Shown piece by piece: positions 25,038 to 33,215 of a DNA stretch of 64,000 nt. Source of the DNA: Marinococcus luteus_A (GTDB taxonomy: Bacteria; Bacillota; Bacilli; Bacillales; Marinococcaceae); contig NZ_JAXRUV010000011.1 of NCBI RefSeq assembly GCF_034497705.1, forward strand, positions 22,890 through 86,889, read 5' to 3'. Under the pieces are notes generated by a model that was given only the letters and a program-made list of their open reading frames with translations, made no database searches and was not told the origin of the DNA. How positions within the stretch are numbered: the stretch's first letter is position 1; each line of letters begins with the position of its first letter. A program made the position numbers and the translations under genes.

Positions 25038-25153
25038 CGACTAACAAAACCGTCCACAGACATATACACAATGGAGATGGTTTCCAGCTGGGATAAGGGA
25101 AGCACCTGCTTCGATTGAAGGTGTTGATGACAGAGAATTTACTAAAATGAAAC

Positions 25154-25204
25154 GCCGGCTTGTGGACAGTTGTTGAATTTTTTCGGAAATTACCCACAGC
25201 CGGC
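25154..25204 (-). terminator. Long-loop hairpin downstream of the FAD monooxygenase gene
   Basis: GCCGGCTTGTGG (25154-25165) can pair with CCACAGCCGGC (25194-25204) with one bulge and a 28-base loop; on the minus strand a T-containing tail follows. It is a weak terminator candidate in an otherwise empty 194-base gap. Confidence 0.35.
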
Positions 25205-25231
25205 TGGAAAATGGAGCTTGGATGAAGGAAG

Positions 25232-26842
25232 CTACTGGTATAAAGCGGTGTGGATTTTTCTCATCAATCTTCCGGTACGGACCGGGTGCTCAGCAAAAGC
25301 AACGTAGCCGTCCGGACGTATGAGTACAGCTGAAAATGTTGGCAGCTTCCATTTAACGGCAAGATCGCGCCGGTAATCAAACAGATGGTGGATGTTCGGC
25401 CTGGAGGCCCGGAGTATGCCTTTACGCTGAACAACGAGAATGAGAATGGAAGGACCATACTGCCGGCGCACCTCCTGAATACTTTCATCGAGCTGATGAA
25501 GCTCCTGCTCGTCTTCGATATAAAACAGGCAGGTGAACTGCTGGATGTGCAGAAAATCCATTACATCTGCGTGTTCTCCTTCTTCGGTAAGAACACGTGC
25601 CGGAGCAGCCCGGGCTCCGGCGGGAATCATTCCGCCCTGGTGCTGGAATTTCGCAAACGAAGCCCTGTTCTGATAACTGATGTCAATATTGGCGAGGCGC
25701 TGTGTCAGCTTTCGCTGCAGCGAACTGCTTTTACTCAGCATACTGACAGGGTTCGCCAGTAGGCGTGGGATAAGGGTATGAGAGCGGGTCATCACCTGCA
25801 TGGCTGTATTTGTCATACGAATGGTCTTGCGCCCGACCGCGTACCGTTCCTCTTCATACGTATCGAGCAGAGCAGGATCCGAATGGCCGCGCAGGACCCA
25901 GGCCAATTTCCAGCAGAGGTTGACCGCGTCCTGCATGCCGAGGTTCATCCCCTGGCCGCCGAAGGGGCTGTGCAGATGGGCGGCGTCCCCGGCAAGAAAC
26001 AACCGCTTATCCCGGTAGGCATCAGCCTGGTGATGGGATGTGCCGAACTGGGACAGCCAGGAGGCGCTGGTCAGACGTACTGGCTGCTGGGTAATACGCT
26101 GTACGCTTCTTTCGAGATCTTCAAGAGGGAGGTCGTCCCGGTGTTCACGGTTCTGTTCGGCATGGTCGATGGTGATGACCCGGTACGTTTCATCACGGAA
26201 GGGAAAGAAAGCAGCTACACCGCGTTCGGTAATAAATGTGGAGATATCGTTGGAAAGCGGAATTCCTTCCACGGTAACGTCCCCTAAAAAGTAGATGGTG
26301 TCATGCTTGCCACCCGGAAAGGAAACGTTCATGTTCTCACGGACTGTACTGTGAGGGCCGTCACAACCGATCACATAGGAAGCGCGGATTAATTCGTGTC
26401 CATTTTCGGTGGAGCATTCCACCTCCGCGTAGTCCCGGTACTGGGTAATCCGTTTGCAATGGGTGTTCCAATCGATAAATTGGCCAATTTCCCGAAGCTG
26501 TTTCTTTAAAATATGCTCCGTATCTGACTGCGGCAGCATAAGCATGAAGGGAAAAGGCGTATCGAGCGAAGCGAAGGAGGCCCTGGAAGCACGCTTGCCC
26601 TCAGGCTGAACAGCTACATCAGTAATGGGGAACCCTTCCTTCAAGAAGGGGCGGAGCGCACCGATCAGGCTGAGCATTTCGAGGGTGCGCGCCTGGAGTC
26701 CGAATGCTTTGGAAAAGGGAGAAATAGAGCTTTTTCTATCTAAAATACGGACGCGGATGCCGAGTGCTCTCAATGTGTTGGCGGCAGTCAAACCTACGGG
26801 GCCCGCCCCAACAATGCATACATCGGTATTCGTTGTTTTCAT
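25232..26842 (-). CDS. FAD-dependent aromatic-ring monooxygenase (PheA/TfdB type)
   Basis: Flavoprotein hydroxylase of 536 residues of the p-hydroxybenzoate hydroxylase superfamily. Visible: FAD-binding GAGPVGLTAANTLRALG near the N-terminus, the NAD(P)H/FAD motif CDGPHSTVREN in the middle, and the second FAD motif LAGDAAHLHSPFGGQGMNLG. The C-terminal 130 residues are a thioredoxin-like domain typical of phenol-hydroxylase-like members. It would hydroxylate a phenolic or polyketide-like ring with O2; the substrate cannot be read from the sequence. It stands alone, transcribed away from tenA. Confidence 0.87.
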   Translation of the reverse strand: MKTTNTDVCIVGAGPVGLTAANTLRALGIRVRILDRKSSISPFSKAFGLQARTLEMLSLIGALRPFLKEGFPITDVAVQPEGKRASRASFASLDTPFPFMLMLPQSDTEHILKKQLREIGQFIDWNTHCKRITQYRDYAEVECSTENGHELIRASYVIGCDGPHSTVRENMNVSFPGGKHDTIYFLGDVTVEGIPLSNDISTFITERGVAAFFPFRDETYRVITIDHAEQNREHRDDLPLEDLERSVQRITQQPVRLTSASWLSQFGTSHHQADAYRDKRLFLAGDAAHLHSPFGGQGMNLGMQDAVNLCWKLAWVLRGHSDPALLDTYEEERYAVGRKTIRMTNTAMQVMTRSHTLIPRLLANPVSMLSKSSSLQRKLTQRLANIDISYQNRASFAKFQHQGGMIPAGARAAPARVLTEEGEHADVMDFLHIQQFTCLFYIEDEQELHQLDESIQEVRRQYGPSILILVVQRKGILRASRPNIHHLFDYRRDLAVKWKLPTFSAVLIRPDGYVAFAEHPVRTGRLMRKIHTALYQ

Positions 26843-27004
26843 GAATTCATCACGCTCCCTTCGTTATACTTGTAGTATACCCTGCGAAGGGCTGCCTCAT
26901 GCACGTGTTGTCTCCGGGAAGGAACTGTGTTTGAATATGGAAAACTCCTGCTTTCTATTGGGCTCGAATCGGCTTGATTTTTATTGAAGGAAAGGAAGAG
27001 GTTA

Positions 27005-27676
27005 ATGTCATTCACTCATGATTTAAAGGAAAAACTGCTTCCGGTATGGGAACAGAATCATACGCACCCGTTTGTGGAAGAGCTTGGGCGAGGGACCCTC
27101 GATAAAGAAAAATTTCGTTATTTCATGGTTCAGGATTATCTTTATCTTGTGCAATATGCGAAGCTGTTTGCGATTGGCGCTGTTAAAGCCGAAGACGTGG
27201 AAACGATGGGGGCTTTTGCAAAGGTGATGGATGCGACCATGAATGAAGAAATGAGTCTGCACCGCCAGTATGCGAAAAAGTTTGGCATCACCGAACAGGA
27301 GCTCGAACAGGCAGAACCGGCCCCGACCACACTTGCGTACACAAGATATATGCTGCACGAAGGGCAGAACGGAGGCCTTGCTGAGCTGCTTGCAGCTGTC
27401 CTTCCATGCATGTGGAGCTACGCAGAAATCGGGAGAAAGCTCAGTGCGTGGCCGGGAGCCCTGGAGCATGAGCTGTACGGCGAATGGGTGCAGATGTACA
27501 GCGATGACGAATTTCAGCAGCTGGCGGACTGGGGCATCAGCATGCTCGACCGCCTGGCAGAAAACAAAACCGAGGAAGAAAAAAGAAAAATTGAAAAAAT
27601 ATTTTTAACAACTACCCGGTTCGAGTATTTATTCTGGGAAATGGCGTACCGGCTGGAAGGCTGGCCGCAGACATGA
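27005..27676 (+). CDS. tenA: TenA-family aminopyrimidine aminohydrolase (thiaminase II)
   Basis: Thiamine-salvage enzyme that converts 4-amino-5-aminomethyl-2-methylpyrimidine to the HMP precursor. The 223-residue all-helical protein has the TenA signatures FMVQDYLYLVQYAKLFAIG, active-site Cys in AVLPCMWSYAEIGRKL and the C-terminal Glu helix WEMAYRLEGWP. GGAAGAGG precedes ATG 27005; a longer frame to 26984 is unsupported. No thiamine (TPP) riboswitch was found upstream and no other thi genes are near, so this looks like a stand-alone salvage gene. Confidence 0.92.
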   Translation: MSFTHDLKEKLLPVWEQNHTHPFVEELGRGTLDKEKFRYFMVQDYLYLVQYAKLFAIGAVKAEDVETMGAFAKVMDATMNEEMSLHRQYAKKFGITEQELEQAEPAPTTLAYTRYMLHEGQNGGLAELLAAVLPCMWSYAEIGRKLSAWPGALEHELYGEWVQMYSDDEFQQLADWGISMLDRLAENKTEEEKRKIEKIFLTTTRFEYLFWEMAYRLEGWPQT

Positions 27677-27680
27677 AAAG

Positions 27681-27698
27681 CCCCCGGGGGACCGGGGG
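27681..27698 (-). terminator. Terminator after egtD (convergent with tenA)
   Basis: CCCCCGG, a GGGA loop, CCGGGGG; on the minus strand CTTTT follows, so it mainly stops the egtB-egtD transcript. Confidence 0.75.
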
Positions 27699-27704
27699 AT
27701 TCGC

Positions 27705-28661
27705 TTATATTTGAGGGGAAAGCGTAAATACGCCAAACCATCCATTTTCGTCCGTCCACCAGTCGTTGGTTTTCCAAAAAGATTGGCGGGCCAGGTTCAT
27801 GAATTCCTCCGGAGTGAACTTCCGGCTGTTTTCTGTATGGATCGTCTCACCGGCACACATCGTAAACGTTTCCCCGCCAATCGAGAACAGGGAAGGCTTT
27901 TCGGCACGCAGATGCATTTCGATCCGTCCGAGCCGTTCATTATAAAAAGCCTCATGTTGAAAGTGGCCGGTGTTGATGCCGGCATCAAGCTCCCGGTTCA
28001 GGCGGTGGAGCAGGTTCTTATTAAAGGAAGCGGTGATACCCGCTTCGTCGTTGTACGCCCGGTGAAGCACAACCGGATCCTTCTTCAAATCGACGCCGAC
28101 CACTAGTCTGTCCTCGGACTTCATTTGAGAAGCGAGCTTCTGCAAAAATTCCGAAGCCTCCTTCGGATCCAGGTTTCCAATCGTAGAGCCGAGAAAAAAG
28201 ACAGCGGAGGGCTGGTCTTTGCTGCTGTTTAAAAAAGACATCGTTTTTGTATAGTCCGCACATACGCCCGAGACCTGCATAGCCGGCACAGCTTCCTTGA
28301 CATGGGCTGCGGTATCGTGCAGGGCACTAAGCGAAATATCGACGGGGGTATAGCTCACTGCCTCCGAAAGGAAAGGAAGCAGGCAGCGGATTTTGTCAAA
28401 GCTTCCGCTTCCAAGCTCAATAAGGGAGGAAGCTCCAATACTTTCAGCAATTTCTTCCCCATAGTCGGATAAAACAGATGCCTCGGTCCGGCTTACGTAA
28501 TATTCCGGCAACCGGGTGATTTCATTAAACAGCATGCTCCCCCGTTCATCGTAGAAATGTTTTGGTGGGATACTCTTAGGGTTGGCAGCCAGTCCGGTGC
28601 GAACGTCTTCAGCCAGTGATGAGAGCGAAGGCTTTAAATCCAATACAGTATAGTCAGCCAT
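27705..28661 (-). CDS. egtD: L-histidine N-alpha-methyltransferase EgtD (ergothioneine)
   Basis: First enzyme of ergothioneine synthesis, trimethylating histidine to hercynine with SAM. 318 residues, matching the usual 320. Motifs: YDERGSMLFNEITRLPEYY and SRTEASVL (substrate loop), LIELGSGSFDK (SAM), YTPVDIS, FFLGSTIGNLDP, AYNDEAGITASFN and HTENSRKF. ATG 28661 (MADYTVLDL) is chosen: it lies two bases after the egtB stop, as expected for coupled genes, and family homology starts there, although the frame stays open to 28775. Confidence 0.94.
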   Translation of the reverse strand: MADYTVLDLKPSLSSLAEDVRTGLAANPKSIPPKHFYDERGSMLFNEITRLPEYYVSRTEASVLSDYGEEIAESIGASSLIELGSGSFDKIRCLLPFLSEAVSYTPVDISLSALHDTAAHVKEAVPAMQVSGVCADYTKTMSFLNSSKDQPSAVFFLGSTIGNLDPKEASEFLQKLASQMKSEDRLVVGVDLKKDPVVLHRAYNDEAGITASFNKNLLHRLNRELDAGINTGHFQHEAFYNERLGRIEMHLRAEKPSLFSIGGETFTMCAGETIHTENSRKFTPEEFMNLARQSFWKTNDWWTDENGWFGVFTLSPQI

Positions 28662-28663
28662 GG

Positions 28664-29929
28664 CTATTTGTGCACCCCGTCCTTGGCAAGCCGCAGCCCG
28701 CTGAACTGCCATCGTTTTTCCGGCGGGAAAAAGTTGCGGTAGGTGGAGCGTATGTGTGACTGCGGAGTCGCGCATGAACCGCCGCGCAGCACCATTTGGT
28801 TACTCATAAATTTTGCATTGTATTCTCCCAAGGCCCCTTCCGGCGGACGGTTGCCTGGATACGGGGAATAAGGACTGCGTGTCCACTCCCACACGTCTCC
28901 GTATGCACCCGGAGTCGATTGGAGCGGCTGCGGGTGATAGCTTTCAGATTCAAGAAACGTACCGTCTGCTTCGGAGCTGCGGAAAGCATACTCCCATTCC
29001 TGTTCGGTAGGAAGGCGCGCTCCGGCCCAGCGGGCATAGGCATCTGCTTCGTAGTAGCTGATATGGGCAATAGGTTCATGAAGGCGCACTTCTTTCAGGC
29101 CGTTCATCGTAAAGTAGAACCAGATCCCCCCCTGCTTCTGCCAGTAGAGCGGTGCTTTCCAGTCGTGCTCCTGGACAATGCCCCAGCCTTCGGAAAGCCA
29201 AAGCTCAGGATCTTCGTAGCCGCCGTCTTCAATAAAACGAATATATTCTTCGTTGGTCACTGGCCTTGAGGCGATAGAGAAGGCGTGCAGATAAAATTTA
29301 TGCTTCGGCCGTTCGTTATCGAAGGAAAAATGCAGATTGTCCGTCCCGATAGTCGTTAGCTCGTCTTCATAGGCGTGCCATTCCAGCTTGGGAGTCCCGC
29401 CTTGTTCAGCAAAAGAATCATTTTCCAGGTAGGCAGGGTTAAGTGGATTCATCGAAAAGTTGAATTTTGTGTCGGTGACTAACAGCTCCTGGTGCTGCTG
29501 CTCGTGCTGCAGGCCAGTTTCCATTAATTCAGCGATCTCTTCATTCCAGGGGCCTTCCTGAAGAAAACGTTCCATGGCCGCTTCCACATGACGCCGGTAT
29601 TCCATGGTGTCTTCGGTCGTCGGCCGGGAAATCAGTCCGCGGTACTGCTTTGGAAATGGTTTTCCCTGCGTTTCGTAATAGGAGTTGTACAAGCCGTTAG
29701 AGAATTTTGAAAATTCTTCGTAATCGTCAGCGTACGGCTTGAGAATGAACTGCTCAAAAAACCAGGTCGTGTGGGCCAGATGCCATTTCGCCGGACTGAC
29801 GTCAGGATGCGCCTGAATCATAAAGTCTTCGGTGTACAACGGTTCGGTCAGCTTCATCGTCTGCTGACGCAGAGACTTAAAACGTTCGGTAAAGTCAGCT
29901 TTTGCGGCATTTGCCTTCGCCTGTACGAT
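28664..29929 (-). CDS. egtB: Hercynine oxygenase EgtB, apparently started at AUC
   Basis: Iron enzyme joining hercynine with a thiol (gamma-glutamylcysteine or cysteine) and O2 to the sulfoxide. DinB-like N-domain with SPAKWHLAHTTWFFEQFIL and the iron motif HEQQHQELL, then a C-terminal formylglycine-generating-enzyme-like domain (RPVTNEEYIRFIEDGGY, GARLPTEQEWEYAFRS, VLRGGSCATP). The first in-frame ATG (29857) has no ribosome site and would cut off residues homologous to other EgtB N-termini (FTERFKSLRQQT before MKLTEPL). AGGAGG (29943-29938) lies 8 bases before in-frame ATC 29929; no ATG, GTG or TTG exists in frame upstream. A start at AUC gives 421 residues. Confidence 0.88.
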   Translation of the reverse strand: MVQAKANAAKADFTERFKSLRQQTMKLTEPLYTEDFMIQAHPDVSPAKWHLAHTTWFFEQFILKPYADDYEEFSKFSNGLYNSYYETQGKPFPKQYRGLISRPTTEDTMEYRRHVEAAMERFLQEGPWNEEIAELMETGLQHEQQHQELLVTDTKFNFSMNPLNPAYLENDSFAEQGGTPKLEWHAYEDELTTIGTDNLHFSFDNERPKHKFYLHAFSIASRPVTNEEYIRFIEDGGYEDPELWLSEGWGIVQEHDWKAPLYWQKQGGIWFYFTMNGLKEVRLHEPIAHISYYEADAYARWAGARLPTEQEWEYAFRSSEADGTFLESESYHPQPLQSTPGAYGDVWEWTRSPYSPYPGNRPPEGALGEYNAKFMSNQMVLRGGSCATPQSHIRSTYRNFFPPEKRWQFSGLRLAKDGVHK

Positions 29930-29937
29930 GGGGAATT

Positions 29938-29943
29938 CCTCCT
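29938..29943 (-). promoter_or_regulatory. Ribosome binding site deciding the egtB start
   Basis: Perfect AGGAGG on the minus strand, 8 bases before ATC 29929-29927 and 81 bases from the nearest in-frame ATG. Nothing else in either other frame begins a gene here. Confidence 0.75.
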
Positions 29944-30034
29944 CAGATAAATAGAATGGTGCATAAGTACATGCACATGAAGATTAAATACCCGCTTCAA
30001 AACAGGGCAAAACAAGGCGGAAAGACAGAAAAGC

Positions 30035-30063
30035 GAAAAAAGGAATGCCCGCGAAGGCATTCC
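30035..30063 (-). terminator. Terminator after the SDR gene at 30.1-31.0 kb
   Basis: On the minus strand GGAATGCC, TTCGCG loop, GGCATTCC, then T6. Confidence 0.88.
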
Positions 30064-30079
30064 ATTAGGCTGATATTTT

Positions 30080-30964
30080 TTAGGCTTCTTTCTGAAGCTC
30101 TCTTCCGGTGTAGTGATAAACAAGTTCTTCGCTGATTTCCCGCAGCTTTCTTTGATTGGCTGTGGAATAGGAATCACTCGAAGAGCTCGTAATACCTTTT
30201 TTCGTGAAGTATTTACCGGTTACCTGAGAGCCGCGGGCACCTGAAGCAAGCGACACTTCCAGGTCAGCTCCTTCTTCGGGGGAGTCGCCGAACATACTGG
30301 TGAATTTGTTAAGCCCCCGGTAAAAGGCATTTTTATTATTCAATCCGAACCCGGTGGAAATGTTGCCGGGGTGGAGAGCGTTCACTTTAATATTTTCATG
30401 GCGGAGCCTTTGGGACAGGTCATACGTATACAGCAGCAACGAAAGCTTTGCCAGACCATATTGCTTCAAACCGTTATACTTCTGCTCACCCTGCAGATTT
30501 TGAAAGTTCATCCTGGATAAGGCATGGGCCGCAGAGGAAACATTTACAATCCGGCCGTCAGAGCTCTTACGGAGAAGAGGAAGGAGAAGTTCAGTAAGAT
30601 AAAATACCCCGAGGTAATTCAGGGCAAAGGTGCGCTCAAGATGCTCCTCCGTCCAAACCCTGGAAGAGTAGACGGCTCCGGCATTATTAATCAGGGCGTC
30701 AAGCTGGCCGTAGTCCCGTGCCACTGTCTCTGCGAGTGTCTCAATTTCCCGAAGCAGAGAAAGGTCAGCCTGATAAAAATGAAGTTTCGTATTTCCGGTT
30801 TTCTGCTCCAATTCTGTAATCAAATCTTCGCATTTCCATTCCTTGCGTCCCACCAGCAATAGGGTGTGCCCTTCAGCTGCCAGTTTTTCTGCGACGATTC
30901 TGCCGATGCCGTTAGTGGCACCGGTCAAAAGGATAGTTCTTTGATTTTCTACTTTGTTTTCCAT
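30080..30964 (-). CDS. Short-chain dehydrogenase/reductase (retinol-dehydrogenase-like)
   Basis: NAD(P)-dependent oxidoreductase of 294 residues. Rossmann motif TGATNGIGRIVAEKLA, LINNAGAVYS, catalytic Ser in IVNVSSAAHAL and YGLAKLSLLLY with the Tyr-x-x-x-Lys pair; HPGNISTGF follows. The PGNISTGF loop and length place it with the retinol-dehydrogenase/WWOX-like branch of bacterial SDRs, whose substrates are mostly unknown. ATG 30964 with GGGAGG 9 bases before; a TTG precedes it. Single-gene unit with its own terminator. Confidence 0.87.
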   Translation of the reverse strand: MENKVENQRTILLTGATNGIGRIVAEKLAAEGHTLLLVGRKEWKCEDLITELEQKTGNTKLHFYQADLSLLREIETLAETVARDYGQLDALINNAGAVYSSRVWTEEHLERTFALNYLGVFYLTELLLPLLRKSSDGRIVNVSSAAHALSRMNFQNLQGEQKYNGLKQYGLAKLSLLLYTYDLSQRLRHENIKVNALHPGNISTGFGLNNKNAFYRGLNKFTSMFGDSPEEGADLEVSLASGARGSQVTGKYFTKKGITSSSSDSYSTANQRKLREISEELVYHYTGRELQKEA

Positions 30965-31000
30965 CAATGAAGGCCTCCCTTAATCATCAAATATAAAGGA

Positions 31001-31029
31001 GCAGCGCTTCCTAAAAAAGAAGCGTCTGC
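31001..31029 (-). terminator. Possible terminator after aconitase
   Basis: GCAGCGCTTC and GAAGCGTCTGC pair with one bulge around an 8-base A/T loop, about 14 bases after the aconitase stop on the minus strand; the T-tail is poor. Confidence 0.45.
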
Positions 31030-31042
31030 CCCGCCGGTACTA

Positions 31043-32986
31043 TTATTGTTTTGCGCGTACCCAGTTGATCAAGCCGCCGCGGAGCATCATGTCAATTTGG
31101 CGCCTCGACATTTCATGGCGCACGGTAATGGTTTCATTTTTGTTCTTAACAGTGGCTTCAAACGTGTTGTGATTTTGGATATTTTCACGCAGGTTCTCAA
31201 GCACAATAGTGTCACCGGCGTCGATTTTCATATAGTCTTCAGTGTCTTCAAACGTGATCGGAAGCACGCCGAAGTTCACCAGGTTCTGCCAGTGAATACG
31301 GGCAAAGTCCTGGACAAGGGCAACACGCAGGCCGAGGTAGCGGGGTGCAAGGGCTGCGTGCTCACGGCTTGAGCCCTGGCCGTAGTTGGATCCGCCGACA
31401 ATAGCGTGACCGGTATCATCTTTAATTTCCATTGCCCGGTTGTAATAGTCTTCATCGGTAATTTCGAATGAAAACTTGCTGATTTCCGGCAGGTTACTGC
31501 GGTACGGAAGCACGCGTGCTCCGCCGGCAAGAATCTCGTCGGTGGAGAAGTTGTCGCCAAGCTTCAGCAGTACTGGTACTTCGATGCGGTCCGGCAGCTC
31601 TTCCATTTCCGGAAGGGTAGCAATGTTCGGGCCTTTTTCAATTTTTATATTTTTTGCTTCTTCGTAAGGAAGCGGCTCCTGCAGCAGCCGGAAATCAACG
31701 GTTGGCTCATCAGGTTCGCCTACCTTAGGATAATCCATATCAAGAGTCCGCGGGTCAGTAATTTCACCGTAAAGCGCGGAAGCAGCAGCTATTTCAGGGC
31801 TGCACAGGAATACGCGGTCTTCCTTCGTACCCGAGCGTCCCGGGAAGTTCCGCGGAGTCGTCCGCAGGCTGTTTTTGTGGGTGGCAGGTGCCTGTCCCAT
31901 ACCGATACAGCCGTTACAGCCTGCCTGGTGCAGCCGTCCGCCAGCGCTCAGAAGATTGGCAATATGGCCGTTGGACACGAGGTCTGTCAGCATCTGCCGT
32001 GAAGATGGGTTAATGTCAAAGCTTACATTTTCATGCACATTTTTCCCTTTGACAATCTCAGAAGCAATCGCAAAGTCCCGGTATCCAGGGTTCGCGGATG
32101 AACCGATATATGCCTGGAAAATAGGTTCGCCGGCGATTTCCCGCACCGGTACAACGTTGCCCGGGCTCGACGGTTTGGCAATCAGCGGCTCAAGAGAGGA
32201 CAAATCGATTTCTTCATCGATGTCATACTGGGCACCGCGGTCAGCTTTCAACTCGTGCCATTCGTCCTCGCGGTTCTGGCTTGCCATGAAACGCTTCACT
32301 TCATCGTCCGATGGAAATACGCTTGCGGTGGCACCGAGCTCGGCTCCCATGTTCGCGATGACGTGACGATCCATAGCGCTCAGGTCTTCAAGGCCTGGTC
32401 CGTAGTATTCAATGATTTTGTTAGCGCCGGCTTTTACGTCATGGCGGCGTAGAAGTTCAAGAATAACGTCCTTGGCGCTGACCCAGTCCGGCAGCTTGCC
32501 GGTAAGCTTTACTCCCCAAACCTGGGGCATTTTAACAAAGAATGGCTCTCCAGCTATGGCCATCGTTACTTCGATGCCGCCTGCTCCCATGGCAAGCATC
32601 CCCATACAGCCGTTGGCACAAGTATGGGAGTCCGACCCGAGAAGGGTGCGGCCGGGACGGGCAAGGCGCTGCATGTGTACTGGGTGGCTGACGCCGTTAC
32701 CCGGGCGGCTGAAATACATGCCGAAGCGTTTTGCTGCTGTTTGAAGAAACAGGTGATCATCCGGGTTTTTGTTATCCTCCTGAATGATATTGTGGTCTAC
32801 GTACTGGGCGGAAGCTTCTGTCTGAGCCCGTTCAACCCCCATTGCTTCAAGCTCAAGCATCACCATTGTTCCTGTGGCATCCTGGGTGAGTGTCTGGTCG
32901 ATTTTCATCCCAATCTCTTCGCCTGGAGTCATCTCTCCCGAGACGAGGTGCTCTTCAATTAACTTTTGTGCGACGTTTCGTGCCAT
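31043..32986 (-). CDS. Aconitate hydratase, single-chain mitochondrial-like type
   Basis: 4Fe-4S enzyme isomerising citrate and isocitrate. At 647 residues it is shorter than the 900-residue AcnA/CitB of Bacillus and belongs to the compact putative aconitase family known from some Firmicutes and thermophiles. Visible: LGSDSHTCANGCMGMLAMGAGG, cluster Cys in QAGCNGCIGMGQ, and swivel-domain GGSNYGQGSSREHAALAPRYLG. GAAGGAGG lies 8 bases before ATG 32986. Homoaconitase or isopropylmalate isomerase relatives share these motifs, but no leu or lys genes are nearby. It may coexist with a standard AcnA elsewhere. Confidence 0.87.
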   Translation of the reverse strand: MARNVAQKLIEEHLVSGEMTPGEEIGMKIDQTLTQDATGTMVMLELEAMGVERAQTEASAQYVDHNIIQEDNKNPDDHLFLQTAAKRFGMYFSRPGNGVSHPVHMQRLARPGRTLLGSDSHTCANGCMGMLAMGAGGIEVTMAIAGEPFFVKMPQVWGVKLTGKLPDWVSAKDVILELLRRHDVKAGANKIIEYYGPGLEDLSAMDRHVIANMGAELGATASVFPSDDEVKRFMASQNREDEWHELKADRGAQYDIDEEIDLSSLEPLIAKPSSPGNVVPVREIAGEPIFQAYIGSSANPGYRDFAIASEIVKGKNVHENVSFDINPSSRQMLTDLVSNGHIANLLSAGGRLHQAGCNGCIGMGQAPATHKNSLRTTPRNFPGRSGTKEDRVFLCSPEIAAASALYGEITDPRTLDMDYPKVGEPDEPTVDFRLLQEPLPYEEAKNIKIEKGPNIATLPEMEELPDRIEVPVLLKLGDNFSTDEILAGGARVLPYRSNLPEISKFSFEITDEDYYNRAMEIKDDTGHAIVGGSNYGQGSSREHAALAPRYLGLRVALVQDFARIHWQNLVNFGVLPITFEDTEDYMKIDAGDTIVLENLRENIQNHNTFEATVKNKNETITVRHEMSRRQIDMMLRGGLINWVRAKQ

Positions 32987-33055
32987 AAATGGCGTCCTCC
33001 TTCGTCAGAATTCCAATTGTGTTAATTCTTTCTGAATGAAAACATGCTCTTAATA

Positions 33056-33083
33056 TTTATACCTGCTTAGAAAAACTTGTAAA
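33056..33083 (-). promoter_or_regulatory. Candidate promoter of the aconitase gene
   Basis: On the minus strand TTTACA (33083-33078) and TATAAA (33061-33056) with a 16-base spacer, about 70 bases before the start codon. Confidence 0.45.
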
Positions 33084-33215
33084 CATACGAGGGATCTTTC
33101 TTTTCGTGTAAATTTTAATGTGTGATAATATAAATAAGGATGAAACCATCCGGGGTACACCTGCGTATAAATACTTGTGTAAAAGAAAATGAACAGGAAA
33201 AAAGGAGAGAAAGCC

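Noticed and set aside
25040..25204. Cluster of DnaA-box-like words (TTACCCACA, CTGTCCACA, CCGTCCACA)
   Set aside because: Only one is within one mismatch of TTATCCACA, there is no AT-rich unwinding zone, and no dnaA or dnaN is near; the repeats are part of a hairpin.
26843..27004. TPP riboswitch before tenA
   Set aside because: No CUGAGA or other conserved thi-box segments in the gap.
28662..28775. Longer egtD start upstream of 28661
   Set aside because: The extension overlaps egtB, has no ribosome site and no EgtD homology.
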